Below are positions 1-5,791 of a DNA stretch of 6,454 nt, one piece after another (the first letter of the stretch is position 1; each line of letters starts with the position of its first letter). The stretch spans positions 1 through 6,454 of the forward strand of contig JAQGIJ010000089.1 in the NCBI GenBank assembly GCA_028291285.1, given 5' to 3'. Origin of the DNA: Phenylobacterium sp. (lineage in GTDB: Bacteria > Pseudomonadota > Alphaproteobacteria > Caulobacterales > Caulobacteraceae). Made by a program: the position numbers and the translations under genes. The notes beneath the pieces were generated by a model that saw only the letters and a program-made list of their open reading frames with translations, made no database searches and was not told the origin of the DNA.

Positions 1-813
1 GAATTTTGGATAGAGCCGGTCGGTGCCGGCCGCCAACATGATGTGGCCGTGCTTGCAGGGGAACACGCCGCCTGGCATGCCGCTGGCGCCCTGGGTGCCC
101 ACCCGCGGCGGCGCCTTGCCCGACACCACGTACTGCATGGCGAAGTGCGAGGTGAAGGCCACGCCGCAATCCAGCAGCGACATGTCGATATATTCTCCGC
201 CGCCGCCGCGCACGTCGCGGCGGTAGAGCGCCCCCTGGATGCCAATCGCCGCGTAGAGACCAGTGGCCAGGTCGATGATGCTGGGACCGGCCTTCATCGG
301 TCCGCCGCCCGCCTCGCCGTCGGGGATGCCGGTGGTGCTCATGAAGCCGCTCATCGCCTGGGCGATCGGATCGTAACCGGGCCGCAGGCGGTAGGGGCCG
401 GTCTGGCCGAAGCCCGTGATCGAGCAATAGATCAGGCCCGGATTGATCGTCTTGAGGCTCTCGTAGTCCAGGCCATAGCGGGCCAGGTCGCCCACCTTGT
501 AGTTCTCGATCAAGACATCGCACTGGGCCACCAGCCGGCGTACAACCTCCTGGCCCTCGGGACTGGCGAGGTTGGCGGTGATCGACTTCTTGCTGCGATT
601 GGCGGCCAGGAAGGTAGGCGTGTCGCGGGTGTCGTTTCCGTCCGTGTCCTTAAGGAAGATCGGGCCGTAGATACGGCTCTCGTCGCCGACCACGGGACGC
701 TCCACCTTGATCACTTCCGCCCCCAGGTCGGCCAGGACCTGGCCCGCCCAAGGGCCGGCCAGTACTCGGCTAAGATCGGCGACACGGATTCCGGTAAGCG
801 GCTTGGGCGACAT
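1..813 (-). CDS. CaiB/BaiF family III acyl-CoA transferase (C-terminus cut by window edge)
   Basis: Family III CoA-transferases move CoA from a donor thioester to a free carboxylic acid through an aspartyl-CoA anhydride, usually as homodimers in the cytosol. This reading frame is open for 271 codons from the ATG at 811-813 to the window edge. The family is normally about 380-410 residues, so roughly the last third is missing. Family hallmarks are the N-terminus LTGIRVADLSRVLAGPWAGQ (residues 6-25), DLGAEVIKVE (29-38), NRSKKSITANL (72-82), LIENYKVGDLARYGLDY (101-117) and the SITGFGQTGP turn (131-140). Asp181, in GPSIIDLATGLYA, lies where formyl-CoA transferase has its catalytic Asp169, so the visible part looks active. 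The start is chosen because the conserved N-terminus begins right there; no good Shine-Dalgarno is seen. It lies 99 bp downstream of the IclR gene on the same strand. Substrate unknown; in context it could activate a carboxylate made earlier in the pathway. Family call firm, substrate open. Confidence 0.93.
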   Translation of the reverse strand, partial: MSPKPLTGIRVADLSRVLAGPWAGQVLADLGAEVIKVERPVVGDESRIYGPIFLKDTDGNDTRDTPTFLAANRSKKSITANLASPEGQEVVRRLVAQCDVLIENYKVGDLARYGLDYESLKTINPGLIYCSITGFGQTGPYRLRPGYDPIAQAMSGFMSTTGIPDGEAGGGPMKAGPSIIDLATGLYAAIGIQGALYRRDVRGGGGEYIDMSLLDCGVAFTSHFAMQYVVSGKAPPRVGTQGASGMPGGVFPCKHGHIMLAAGTDRLYPKF

Positions 814-851
814 TGGCGACGGTCTGGTGGGCTGGGTCCCGGAAGCTCGCA

Positions 852-898
852 GGCGCCGACGGCGCCAGCCAGCCACGAGAACTTGGCGACGCCCCAAG
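852..898 (-). other. Two small hairpins in the IclR to CoA-transferase gap
   Basis: The 99-bp gap between the IclR stop and the CoA-transferase start holds two stem-loops. One has 6-bp arms GGCGCC with a 3-nt loop (852-857 and 861-866). The other has 5-bp arms CTTGG/CCAAG with a 7-nt loop (882-886 and 894-898), about 14 nt past the IclR stop. Neither is followed by a T-run on the minus strand, so they are not convincing intrinsic terminators. They might slow transcription or stabilise mRNA ends. Short GC palindromes also arise by chance in DNA of this composition. Confidence 0.3.
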
Positions 899-912
899 AA
901 ATCGGTACGCCG

Positions 913-1791
913 TCAGTCGCTGGAGCGGCGCTCTGCCAGGTCAGCGGCGGCCTGCACCAGGCGTTGGCCCGCGGCCCTAGTCTGGGCGCCGGACCACCGC
1001 GCCCCGAAGGCCAGCAACGCCAGCGCGATCTCCACCCGGCCATGGCGGGTGACGACCGGAGCCGAGAGCACTGAGACCGCGTATTGGGCCGTGTCGTCGA
1101 TATCGTCGAGGAAGTAGCCCGCGTCCCGGCGGGCTGCGCTCAGGGATTGCAGCTCCTGGCCCGGAGCGCGGGCCTGCCAAACCGCTTCCAGCCGATCATG
1201 CAGCGCATGGTCGGTTGGCAGGTCCAGACCCACGAAGAAGCCCCGCTGGCGGCCGACCTCGAAGGAGCGCAACAGGGCAGCGGTCCGTTCCCGGTCCACC
1301 GCCGGCTCGGCCCGCGCCAGGTAGTCCTCGAACCCCTGGGGATCCAGCGCCGCTGCCAGCGGCGCGCCATAAGGCGGGGCGAAGGGCAGCCGTACCCCGG
1401 TGCGGGCGATGCCCCGCATCGGGTCCCCCATCCCCGCTGCGGCCACCACCACCAACTGGTCGCCGGCCACCGCCTCGGCGGTGGCGGTCATGCCGAACTC
1501 GCGAAACAACCGGCGCAACACGGGCGAAAGGTCGCCCACGTCTGGGAATCTCGCCAGCGCCGCCTGCCCCACCGCCACGGCCGAAGGCCCCAGCGTGTAG
1601 TGCTTGCGTGTGGGATGCTGCAGGACGTAGCCGGCGTCCACCAGGGTGTTGAGGATCGAAAGGCAGGTTGTCTTGCTGAGCCCCAAGGCCCGCGACAGCT
1701 CCGACAATCCGTAGGCCTCGGTCGGCGAGACGGCGAGGAACTCCAGGATCTGAAGCACGCGCAAGGTGGGATTTGAGACGGGCTTCGCCAT
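913..1791 (-). CDS. IclR-family transcriptional regulator
   Basis: IclR proteins are DNA-binding dimers or tetramers that activate or repress catabolic genes in response to a small aromatic or carboxylic effector. The 292-residue product starts MAKPVSNPTLRVLQILEFLA, typical of the family. It has a winged helix-turn-helix at about residues 8-70, with the recognition region GLSELSRALGLSKTT (28-42), LNTLVDAGYV (47-56) and the wing HPTRKHYTLG (59-68). An effector-binding domain spans about 80-285, including GMTATAEAV (100-108), PFAPPYGAPLAA (136-147) and the late RRDAGYFLDDIDDTAQYAVSV stretch. Length is slightly above the usual 250-280. The start is uncertain. The same frame is open upstream to an ATG at 1881, and a purine-rich GGAGGGGAAGG (1867-1877) sits 6 nt before an in-frame TTG at 1858-1860. 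The ATG at 1791 lacks an obvious Shine-Dalgarno but fits the family N-terminus. It lies inside a co-directional catabolic set and probably controls it, perhaps with the divergent P450. Confidence 0.92.
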   Translation of the reverse strand: MAKPVSNPTLRVLQILEFLAVSPTEAYGLSELSRALGLSKTTCLSILNTLVDAGYVLQHPTRKHYTLGPSAVAVGQAALARFPDVGDLSPVLRRLFREFGMTATAEAVAGDQLVVVAAAGMGDPMRGIARTGVRLPFAPPYGAPLAAALDPQGFEDYLARAEPAVDRERTAALLRSFEVGRQRGFFVGLDLPTDHALHDRLEAVWQARAPGQELQSLSAARRDAGYFLDDIDDTAQYAVSVLSAPVVTRHGRVEIALALLAFGARWSGAQTRAAGQRLVQAAADLAERRSSD

Positions 1792-1892
1792 CCGGCGGGA
1801 GACCTGCGTTATTTCAGTTGACGATGGGCTGACATCGCCTTGCGCCGCCCGCGAAGTCAAACCTAACCTTCCCCTCCACATAGCGCGGCGTC

Positions 1893-2678
1893 TCAGGAGC
1901 CGGTGAATGTCGGTTTGCGCTTTTCCTTGAACGCCAGGAGGGCTGCACGGAAATCGTTGGAAGTGTTCAGCAGCGGCACATAGTCGATCTCGGCCCGGAA
2001 CGCGTCCTCAAGCGTATGCACGCCATTGGCGTAAGCCGCCTTGGTGAAGGCCATCGACAGGGGCGCGACTTCGGCATAGCGGGCGGCCATGGCCTCGGCC
2101 GTTGCGAGCGCTTCGCCCGGCTCCACCAGATCGTCCACCAACCCCAGCTCCGCGGCCGCAGCGCCACCGATCTCCTCGCCCAGCAACATGATGCGCTTGG
2201 CCCTGGCGATCCCGACCCGCTCCTTCAGCGTCCACAACAAGCCCATGTCGCCCATCAGGCCCAGCCGGCAGAACGCGCCCCCCAACCGCGCCGTGCGAGC
2301 GGCCACCACGTGGTCGCAGGCCAGCGTCAGGGCGAAACCGCCGCCATAGGCCAGGCCTTCCACGGCCGCCACCACAGGCTTGGGACCTTCGACGAGAGCG
2401 CGCACCAGCTGATGCACCTCCTTGAAGTTCTGACGGGTCCGCAAGGCGGTCCAGGGCGCGGCGTTTTCATCCACCGTCGAAAGATCGGCGCCGCTTGAGA
2501 AATCCCGCTCGGCGCCGGTGAGCACGATCGCCCGGCACTCGCCATCACCGTAGAGCGCGTTCAGGTGTTCCAGCATCTCCATGCGCATGTCGCGGGTGAA
2601 GGCGTTGCGTTTGGCCGGCTGGTTGATGGTGATGACCGCGACGGGACCGTTCCGGCGCAGCAGGACCTGCGTACTCAT
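1893..2678 (-). CDS. Crotonase-superfamily enzyme, PaaG-like (enoyl-CoA isomerase or C-C hydrolase rather than hydratase)
   Basis: Crotonases bind acyl-CoA (a few members act on free ketones) and stabilise an enolate in an oxyanion hole. The 261-residue product has normal family length. The first oxyanion segment is FSSGADL (60-66); the second is GLAYGGGFALTLACD (108-122). The two glutamates of classical enoyl-CoA hydratase (rat Glu144 and Glu164) are replaced by Ala116 and Phe136, so simple hydration is unlikely. Instead LGLMGDMGLLWTL (139-151) aligns with the PaaG segment of the form LGLVPDSGGTW, placing Asp144 at the catalytic Asp of phenylacetate-pathway isomerase PaaG. As I recall it, 6-oxocamphor hydrolase has an active-site Asp in the same segment. 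The C-terminal part (KRIMLLGEEI, then AELGLVDDLVEPGEA) is standard. The start ATG overlaps the stop of the upstream amidohydrolase gene as ATGA, with GGAG (2686-2689) 7 nt before it, so the two are probably translationally coupled. Superfamily sure; reaction inferred. Confidence 0.92.
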   Translation of the reverse strand: MSTQVLLRRNGPVAVITINQPAKRNAFTRDMRMEMLEHLNALYGDGECRAIVLTGAERDFSSGADLSTVDENAAPWTALRTRQNFKEVHQLVRALVEGPKPVVAAVEGLAYGGGFALTLACDHVVAARTARLGGAFCRLGLMGDMGLLWTLKERVGIARAKRIMLLGEEIGGAAAAELGLVDDLVEPGEALATAEAMAARYAEVAPLSMAFTKAAYANGVHTLEDAFRAEIDYVPLLNTSNDFRAALLAFKEKRKPTFTGS

Positions 2679-3553
2679 GCGGCGTCTCCGACGGAGGGGC
2701 GATCCAGCTTCAGGACCTTCAAGGCGTTGTCGCGCAGGAACTTCGGCCAGACGTGGTCGCGGAACTCCACCTGCGGCAACTCGCCGAAGCTACGCTCGAG
2801 CGTCAGGCCGGACGGGTAGTAGCCCGCGTAAAGCACCTTGTCGGCCCCACGCTTGTTGGCGAACTCGATGATGTCCTTGGGGAAGTATCTCGGCGCGAAG
2901 GCGCTGGTGGAATAATAGAGGTTCGGCCACTTCAAAAGCAGCTTCACCGCCAGCTCCGTCCAAGGCTCGGCGCCGTGCCGCATCACCACCCGCAGGTCCG
3001 GAAAGAACCAGCAGACCTCATCCAGCAAACCCACGTATTGCGGCTTGTAGGGCATGCGGGGGCCGGGCATGCCGGCGTTGATGAAGATCGGGATGTCGAG
3101 CTCGACACACTTGGAATAGATCGGATAGGCGCGCTTGTCGTCGATCGGCACATTGCAGCCGCAGGGGAAGAAGAAGGCGGCGATCACCCCGTCGTCCTCC
3201 ACCGCCCTTGTCAGCTTGCGCACGGCATCCATGCCTTCGTTGGGATCGACCATGACACCGCCGATGAAACGGTCCGGATGGAGGCGCAGCGCCGCCCGGC
3301 CCAGGTCGTCGGCGGCCGAGATCAGCGCCTTGTCGACGTTGAAGCGATCCATTTCCGCGAGCGTATCGCCGATGGGATCCGCGCCGGTGGCCTTCACGGC
3401 CTGCTTGAACATGTATCCGGCGGGATGGTCGAACGCCTGCGTGCGGCTTTCGGGGTCGCGCAGCAGGGCGCCATAGGTCTTCGACCAGTCATGGTCGCCG
3501 CGCGGCAGATCGAGCATCGTGTCGATCACGCCGATATCACTCGGGTAGCCCAT
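2675..3553 (-). CDS. Amidohydrolase-fold protein (Amidohydro_2/ACMSD-like) with degenerate metal site
   Basis: Members of this TIM-barrel family normally use a metal ion for hydrolysis or non-oxidative decarboxylation of ring or carboxylate substrates. The 292-residue product keeps the family framework: GVIDTMLDL near the start (8-16), MDRFNVDKALIS (68-79), HPDRFIGGVMVDPNEG (92-107), DIPIFINAG (153-161), FFPDLRVVMRHGAEPW (183-198), KWPNLYYSTSA (208-218) and the late ADKVLYAGYYPSG (237-249). The metal ligands are mostly absent. The N-terminal HxH is M13-L14-D15, the mid-barrel His is Asn159, and the terminal GSD is A243-G244-Y245; only His193 remains. It may be a metal-free enzyme or use another mechanism. 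I vaguely recall actinobacterial relatives with similar AGYYP endings, so this may be a real subfamily rather than decay. The frame is intact. GGAAG (3562-3566) lies 8 nt before the ATG. It follows the flavoprotein gene by 45 bp and overlaps the crotonase start by 4 bp. Confidence 0.88.
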   Translation of the reverse strand: MGYPSDIGVIDTMLDLPRGDHDWSKTYGALLRDPESRTQAFDHPAGYMFKQAVKATGADPIGDTLAEMDRFNVDKALISAADDLGRAALRLHPDRFIGGVMVDPNEGMDAVRKLTRAVEDDGVIAAFFFPCGCNVPIDDKRAYPIYSKCVELDIPIFINAGMPGPRMPYKPQYVGLLDEVCWFFPDLRVVMRHGAEPWTELAVKLLLKWPNLYYSTSAFAPRYFPKDIIEFANKRGADKVLYAGYYPSGLTLERSFGELPQVEFRDHVWPKFLRDNALKVLKLDRPSVGDAA

Positions 3554-3598
3554 GTTCGCGTCTTCCGCCCCTCGCTGGCCTTATCAATGATCGCTGGA

Positions 3599-4219
3599 TC
3601 AGGTCGCCGCTGACACCGTCAGGCTGCTGCCGGTCGGCCGTTCGACTGACGACCGCCATTGGACGAACTGCATGACTTGCCGACCGAGCAGGGCGAGATT
3701 ACCGGCCAGGGCGGGGTCGATTGTCGTGCCGTCCGGATCGAACACGGCGTTGGCCGAATTGATCGCAACGCCAAGCGGCGTCGGCCAGCCGCGCAGGGCG
3801 TGAACGACCGCCCGCATGGCGCCCAGGGTGGCGCCGGCCGCCTGAGGTCCGATGGCCGAGACAATCAGGCCCACCGGCCGTTCGTCGAGGTAGACACGGT
3901 CGTCCTGCGCGGTCTCCTCGAGCAGGTCGATGGCGTTCTTCACGACCCCCGAGATCCCACCGTGATAGGCCGGGCTCGCAAAGATCAGGCCGTCAGCGGC
4001 CCGCACGGCCGCGATCATCGCCTGTTCCTCAGCGGTGCGGACATCGGCTTCGGGATTGTAGTGCGGCAATCTGGCGAGGAACTCGCCACCGAAGAGTGTG
4101 GTGCGGGCCCCGATGCCTTCGGCGACGGCGAGCGCGGCTTTGAGGGCCCGCTCGGTGTTGGAGCCATCGCGCGCTGTGCCGCCAATGCCGATGATCAAAG
4201 GTCGATAGGTGTCGCCCAT
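3599..4219 (-). CDS. NAD(P)H-dependent FMN reductase-like flavoprotein (flavodoxin fold)
   Basis: Proteins of the FMN_red family (SsuE/ArsH/chromate-reductase type) bind FMN and reduce it, or quinones and similar acceptors, using NAD(P)H in the cytosol. The 206-residue product opens with a beta strand and FMN-phosphate loop, LIIGIGGTARDGSNTER (8-24). ADGLIFASPAYHGGISGV (75-92) then KNAIDLL (94-100) matches the flavin-ring loop SPxYxGxxxGxxKNxxD. GLIVSAIGPQAAGATLGAMR (117-136) fits the third flavin contact. Length is normal. It is the first gene of the leftward set, with the P450 start 349 bp away on the other strand. It is unlikely to be the direct electron donor of a CYP101-like P450, which normally needs a ferredoxin. 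It could serve a flavin-dependent monooxygenase outside the window or reduce an enone or quinone intermediate. The start sits beside a hairpin (4222-4240) that covers the only Shine-Dalgarno-like GAGG, so initiation may be structured. Confidence 0.9.
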   Translation of the reverse strand: MGDTYRPLIIGIGGTARDGSNTERALKAALAVAEGIGARTTLFGGEFLARLPHYNPEADVRTAEEQAMIAAVRAADGLIFASPAYHGGISGVVKNAIDLLEETAQDDRVYLDERPVGLIVSAIGPQAAGATLGAMRAVVHALRGWPTPLGVAINSANAVFDPDGTTIDPALAGNLALLGRQVMQFVQWRSSVERPTGSSLTVSAAT

Positions 4220-4221
4220 GG

Positions 4222-4240
4222 GGCCTCAAAGATTGAGGCC
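4222..4240. promoter_or_regulatory. Perfect 8-bp inverted repeat beside the flavoprotein start codon
   Basis: GGCCTCAA (4222-4229), a 3-nt spacer AGA and TTGAGGCC (4233-4240) form a perfect inverted repeat ending 2 nt before the minus-strand start codon at 4217-4219. The right arm also belongs to a second perfect 10-bp palindrome, TGAGGCCTCA (4234-4243). In the leftward mRNA the hairpin would include the only GAGG near the start. It could be an operator or a structure limiting translation. Confidence 0.45.
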
Positions 4241-4302
4241 TCAGGCTCCCCTCTCACCACGGCGATGGCAACTTCCACGCGGTTGGGCCCTGCACGACCT
4301 CT

Positions 4303-4330
4303 GGTCGATCTGAGCCGACCGAGATCGACC
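4303..4330. promoter_or_regulatory. Perfect 9-bp inverted repeat, candidate operator
   Basis: GGTCGATCT (4303-4311) and AGATCGACC (4322-4330) are exact reverse complements separated by 10 bp. The size and spacing fit a binding site for a dimeric regulator, with half-sites about two helical turns apart. The position, 84 bp from the flavoprotein start and about 240 bp from the P450 start, suits control of divergent promoters. It could also act as an RNA hairpin in the leftward leader. The IclR protein in the cluster is the obvious candidate partner, but nothing in the sequence proves it. Confidence 0.45.
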
Positions 4331-4472
4331 CCTTGCCGACCTTGGGGAGGTCCGCTCCTCGGCTGAGGCCTTCACCAGGGTACCTTGAGAGCACGCAATC
4401 GATGATTTGGCCCTCGTCTTGGAACTCGCATGTGGACCAGCACGGCCGCTCGGAGTCCGCCCACACGCCGGT

Positions 4473-4495
4473 TTGACCGCCTTTAGGATGGTCAA
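4473..4495. promoter_or_regulatory. TTGACC-N11-GGTCAA inverted repeat upstream of P450
   Basis: TTGACC (4473-4478) and GGTCAA (4490-4495) form a perfect 6-bp inverted repeat with an 11-bp spacer, 74 bp before the P450 start. The left arm doubles as a good -35-like hexamer. A regulator bound here would therefore cover or touch a P450 promoter. No convincing -10 box is seen 16-18 bp downstream, so the promoter part is tentative. Confidence 0.4.
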
Positions 4496-4530
4496 CTCCC
4501 CAGCCCTGTGCAGACATTGCGGAAATCAGC

Positions 4531-4554
4531 CAAGCGCCGGATCGCTTGAGATCC
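4531..4554 (+). promoter_or_regulatory. Overlapping alternative stem-loops in the P450 leader
   Basis: CAAGCG (4531-4536) pairs with CGCTTG (4543-4548), while GGATC (4539-4543) pairs with GATCC (4550-4554). The two helices share bases and exclude each other. The second ends 2 nt before the ribosome-binding site. This could affect translation, but the stems are short and may be chance. Confidence 0.25.
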
Positions 4555-4556
4555 CT

Positions 4557-4562
4557 GGGAGG
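4557..4562 (+). promoter_or_regulatory. Ribosome-binding site fixing the P450 start
   Basis: GGGAGG lies 6 nt before the ATG at 4569-4571 and is the best Shine-Dalgarno match in the window. It supports this start over the in-frame ATG at 4407, which would add 54 residues with no resemblance to P450 sequence. Confidence 0.8.
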
Positions 4563-4568
4563 ATTGCG

Positions 4569-5789
4569 ATGAGCGTCGCACGCGAACTCGATTTCCGTGT
4601 TCCCGAGCACGTGCCGCCTCATCTCGTTCGCGACTGGGATTTCGCGACGGCGCCGGGCGCGCAGGAGGACCCCTTCAAGGCGCTCTCGGTGCTCTACGAA
4701 GGCCCCGACATCTTCTGGTCGCCGCACCCGAGGTTCCAGGGGCCCGCCTGGGTGGTGACCCGGCACGAGCTGATCTGCGAGGTGGCGCAAGATCCGCTGA
4801 CCTTCTCCAACTTCCAGCAGTCCGGGTTCTCGCAACTGATGGGCGAGGATTGGGATCTCATACCCCTCGAGAAGGACGGGGCGGAGCACAGCGCCTTTCG
4901 CACTCTGATGAACCCCATCTTCTCGCCGAAGCGGGTGGCGGCGATCGAGGCGAACGTCCGTGGCGTCGCAGAGGCGCTGATCGACGACCTGGCGAAGAAG
5001 ACCGGGGGCGAGCTGATGACGGCCTTCGCGCGTCCCTTCCCGGTGAGCGTATTCCTGAGCCTCATGGGGCTTCCTCTCGAGCTCGCACCGCAGTTCCTGG
5101 CCTGGGAGGACGGACTGCTGCACGGCAAGACGCAGGATGAGCGCGTTCAGGCGGCTTTCGCGATCAAGCGCTACCTGCAGGACGTGATCGATGAGCGCAG
5201 GACCAGCCCCACGGACGACCTCGTAAGCTTCGCCATCGCCGGAGCCGTTCTCGGGCGCCCGCTGAACGACGAGGAGGTGATGGGGATCTGCTTTCTGCTG
5301 TTCGTCGCAGGCCTGGACACGGTCGCCTCGACGCTGGGCTTCATCTTCAAGCACCTCGCCGAGAACCCCACGCACCAGCAGCTTCTGCGCGACGAGCCGG
5401 ACCTGAGGCCTGCGGCCATCGAGGAGTTTCTGCGCGCCTATTCGACCACCACGTCCAATCGGCTGGCCACGCGCGACCTCGACTTCCACGGCGTTCGGAT
5501 CAAGGCCGGCGACCGGGTCGTCCTCTGCTGGGCCTTGTCGGGCCTCGACGACCGTGAGTTCCCGGCTGCGGCCACCGTGGATTTCCGGCGCGAGCACCTG
5601 CGCCACACCACCTTCGCGGTGGGGCCGCACCGCTGCATCGGCTCTCACCTGGCGCGTCGGGAACTCAGGGTCGCGATCGATCTGATGCTCGACCGCATAC
5701 CGCCTTTCCGTCTGAAGCCCGGCGAAAGGGCGATCACCCACGCCACCGGCGTGTTCGGCGTGGACCATCTGCCGCTGGTCTGGAGCTGA
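4569..5789 (+). CDS. Cytochrome P450, CYP101 (P450cam)-like
   Basis: Soluble heme monooxygenase that would hydroxylate a small hydrophobic substrate using O2 and electrons from a ferredoxin. The 406-residue product matches P450cam from end to end with an offset of about one residue: PEHVPPHLV near the start (12-20), I-helix AGLDT (247-251; P450cam Asp251/Thr252), ExxR at Glu286-Arg289, Arg298 for a heme propionate, SGLDDRE (324-330), the heme loop FAVGPHRCIG with Cys356 (349-358), HLARRE (360-365) and the end LPLVWS. Arg111 matches P450cam Arg112, which contacts putidaredoxin, pointing to a ferredoxin donor; none is encoded here. The pocket differs: Trp95 replaces Tyr96 (the camphor hydrogen bond), Leu97 replaces Phe98 and Leu100 replaces Thr101. 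The substrate is therefore probably not camphor, though a terpenoid or other small cyclic molecule is plausible. It is transcribed divergently from the CoA-transferase/crotonase set. Comparisons use P450cam as recalled, not an alignment run. Confidence 0.95.
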   Translation: MSVARELDFRVPEHVPPHLVRDWDFATAPGAQEDPFKALSVLYEGPDIFWSPHPRFQGPAWVVTRHELICEVAQDPLTFSNFQQSGFSQLMGEDWDLIPLEKDGAEHSAFRTLMNPIFSPKRVAAIEANVRGVAEALIDDLAKKTGGELMTAFARPFPVSVFLSLMGLPLELAPQFLAWEDGLLHGKTQDERVQAAFAIKRYLQDVIDERRTSPTDDLVSFAIAGAVLGRPLNDEEVMGICFLLFVAGLDTVASTLGFIFKHLAENPTHQQLLRDEPDLRPAAIEEFLRAYSTTTSNRLATRDLDFHGVRIKAGDRVVLCWALSGLDDREFPAAATVDFRREHLRHTTFAVGPHRCIGSHLARRELRVAIDLMLDRIPPFRLKPGERAITHATGVFGVDHLPLVWS

Positions 5790-5791
5790 AG

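Larger units (their letters stand above)
4220..4568. promoter_or_regulatory. Divergent intergenic region between flavoprotein and P450 genes
   Basis: These 349 bp hold no convincing gene. Reading frames crossing them on either strand are GC-rich, low-complexity in Arg/Gly/Ser/Pro, and mostly extensions of frames shadowing neighbours. The region must contain the P450 promoter and probably that of the leftward set. Several perfect inverted repeats are present and listed separately. The octamer TGAGGCCT appears at 4234-4241 and again at 4364-4371. No clear paired -35/-10 boxes could be assigned on either strand; TTGACC at 4473-4478 is the best -35-like hexamer for the P450 but lacks a good -10 partner. 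Confidence 0.6.

Noticed and set aside
43..1074. Plus-strand open frame of 343 codons over the CoA-transferase and the end of the IclR gene
   Set aside because: It lies opposite two recognised genes, has no domain signature, and its composition matches complementary-frame translation of high-GC genes.
1832..1860. Sigma70-type promoter TTGACT-N17-CGATGT before the IclR gene
   Set aside because: The -35 is good, but the -10 hexamer matches consensus poorly, so it is not listed as a feature.
3588..3601. TGATC-N4-GATCA inverted repeat overlapping the flavoprotein stop codon
   Set aside because: The arms are only 5 bp and there is no T-run; the next gene follows at 45 bp on the same strand. Probably chance.
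2753..3613. Plus-strand open frame of 286 codons opposite the amidohydrolase-fold gene
   Set aside because: It is a mirror-frame shadow with no recognisable motif; the minus-strand product has a clear family pattern and a ribosome-binding site.
4407..4568. 54-residue N-terminal extension of the P450 from an upstream in-frame ATG
   Set aside because: The extension does not resemble P450 sequence, and GGGAGG sits at ideal distance from the ATG at 4569, where P450cam-like sequence begins.
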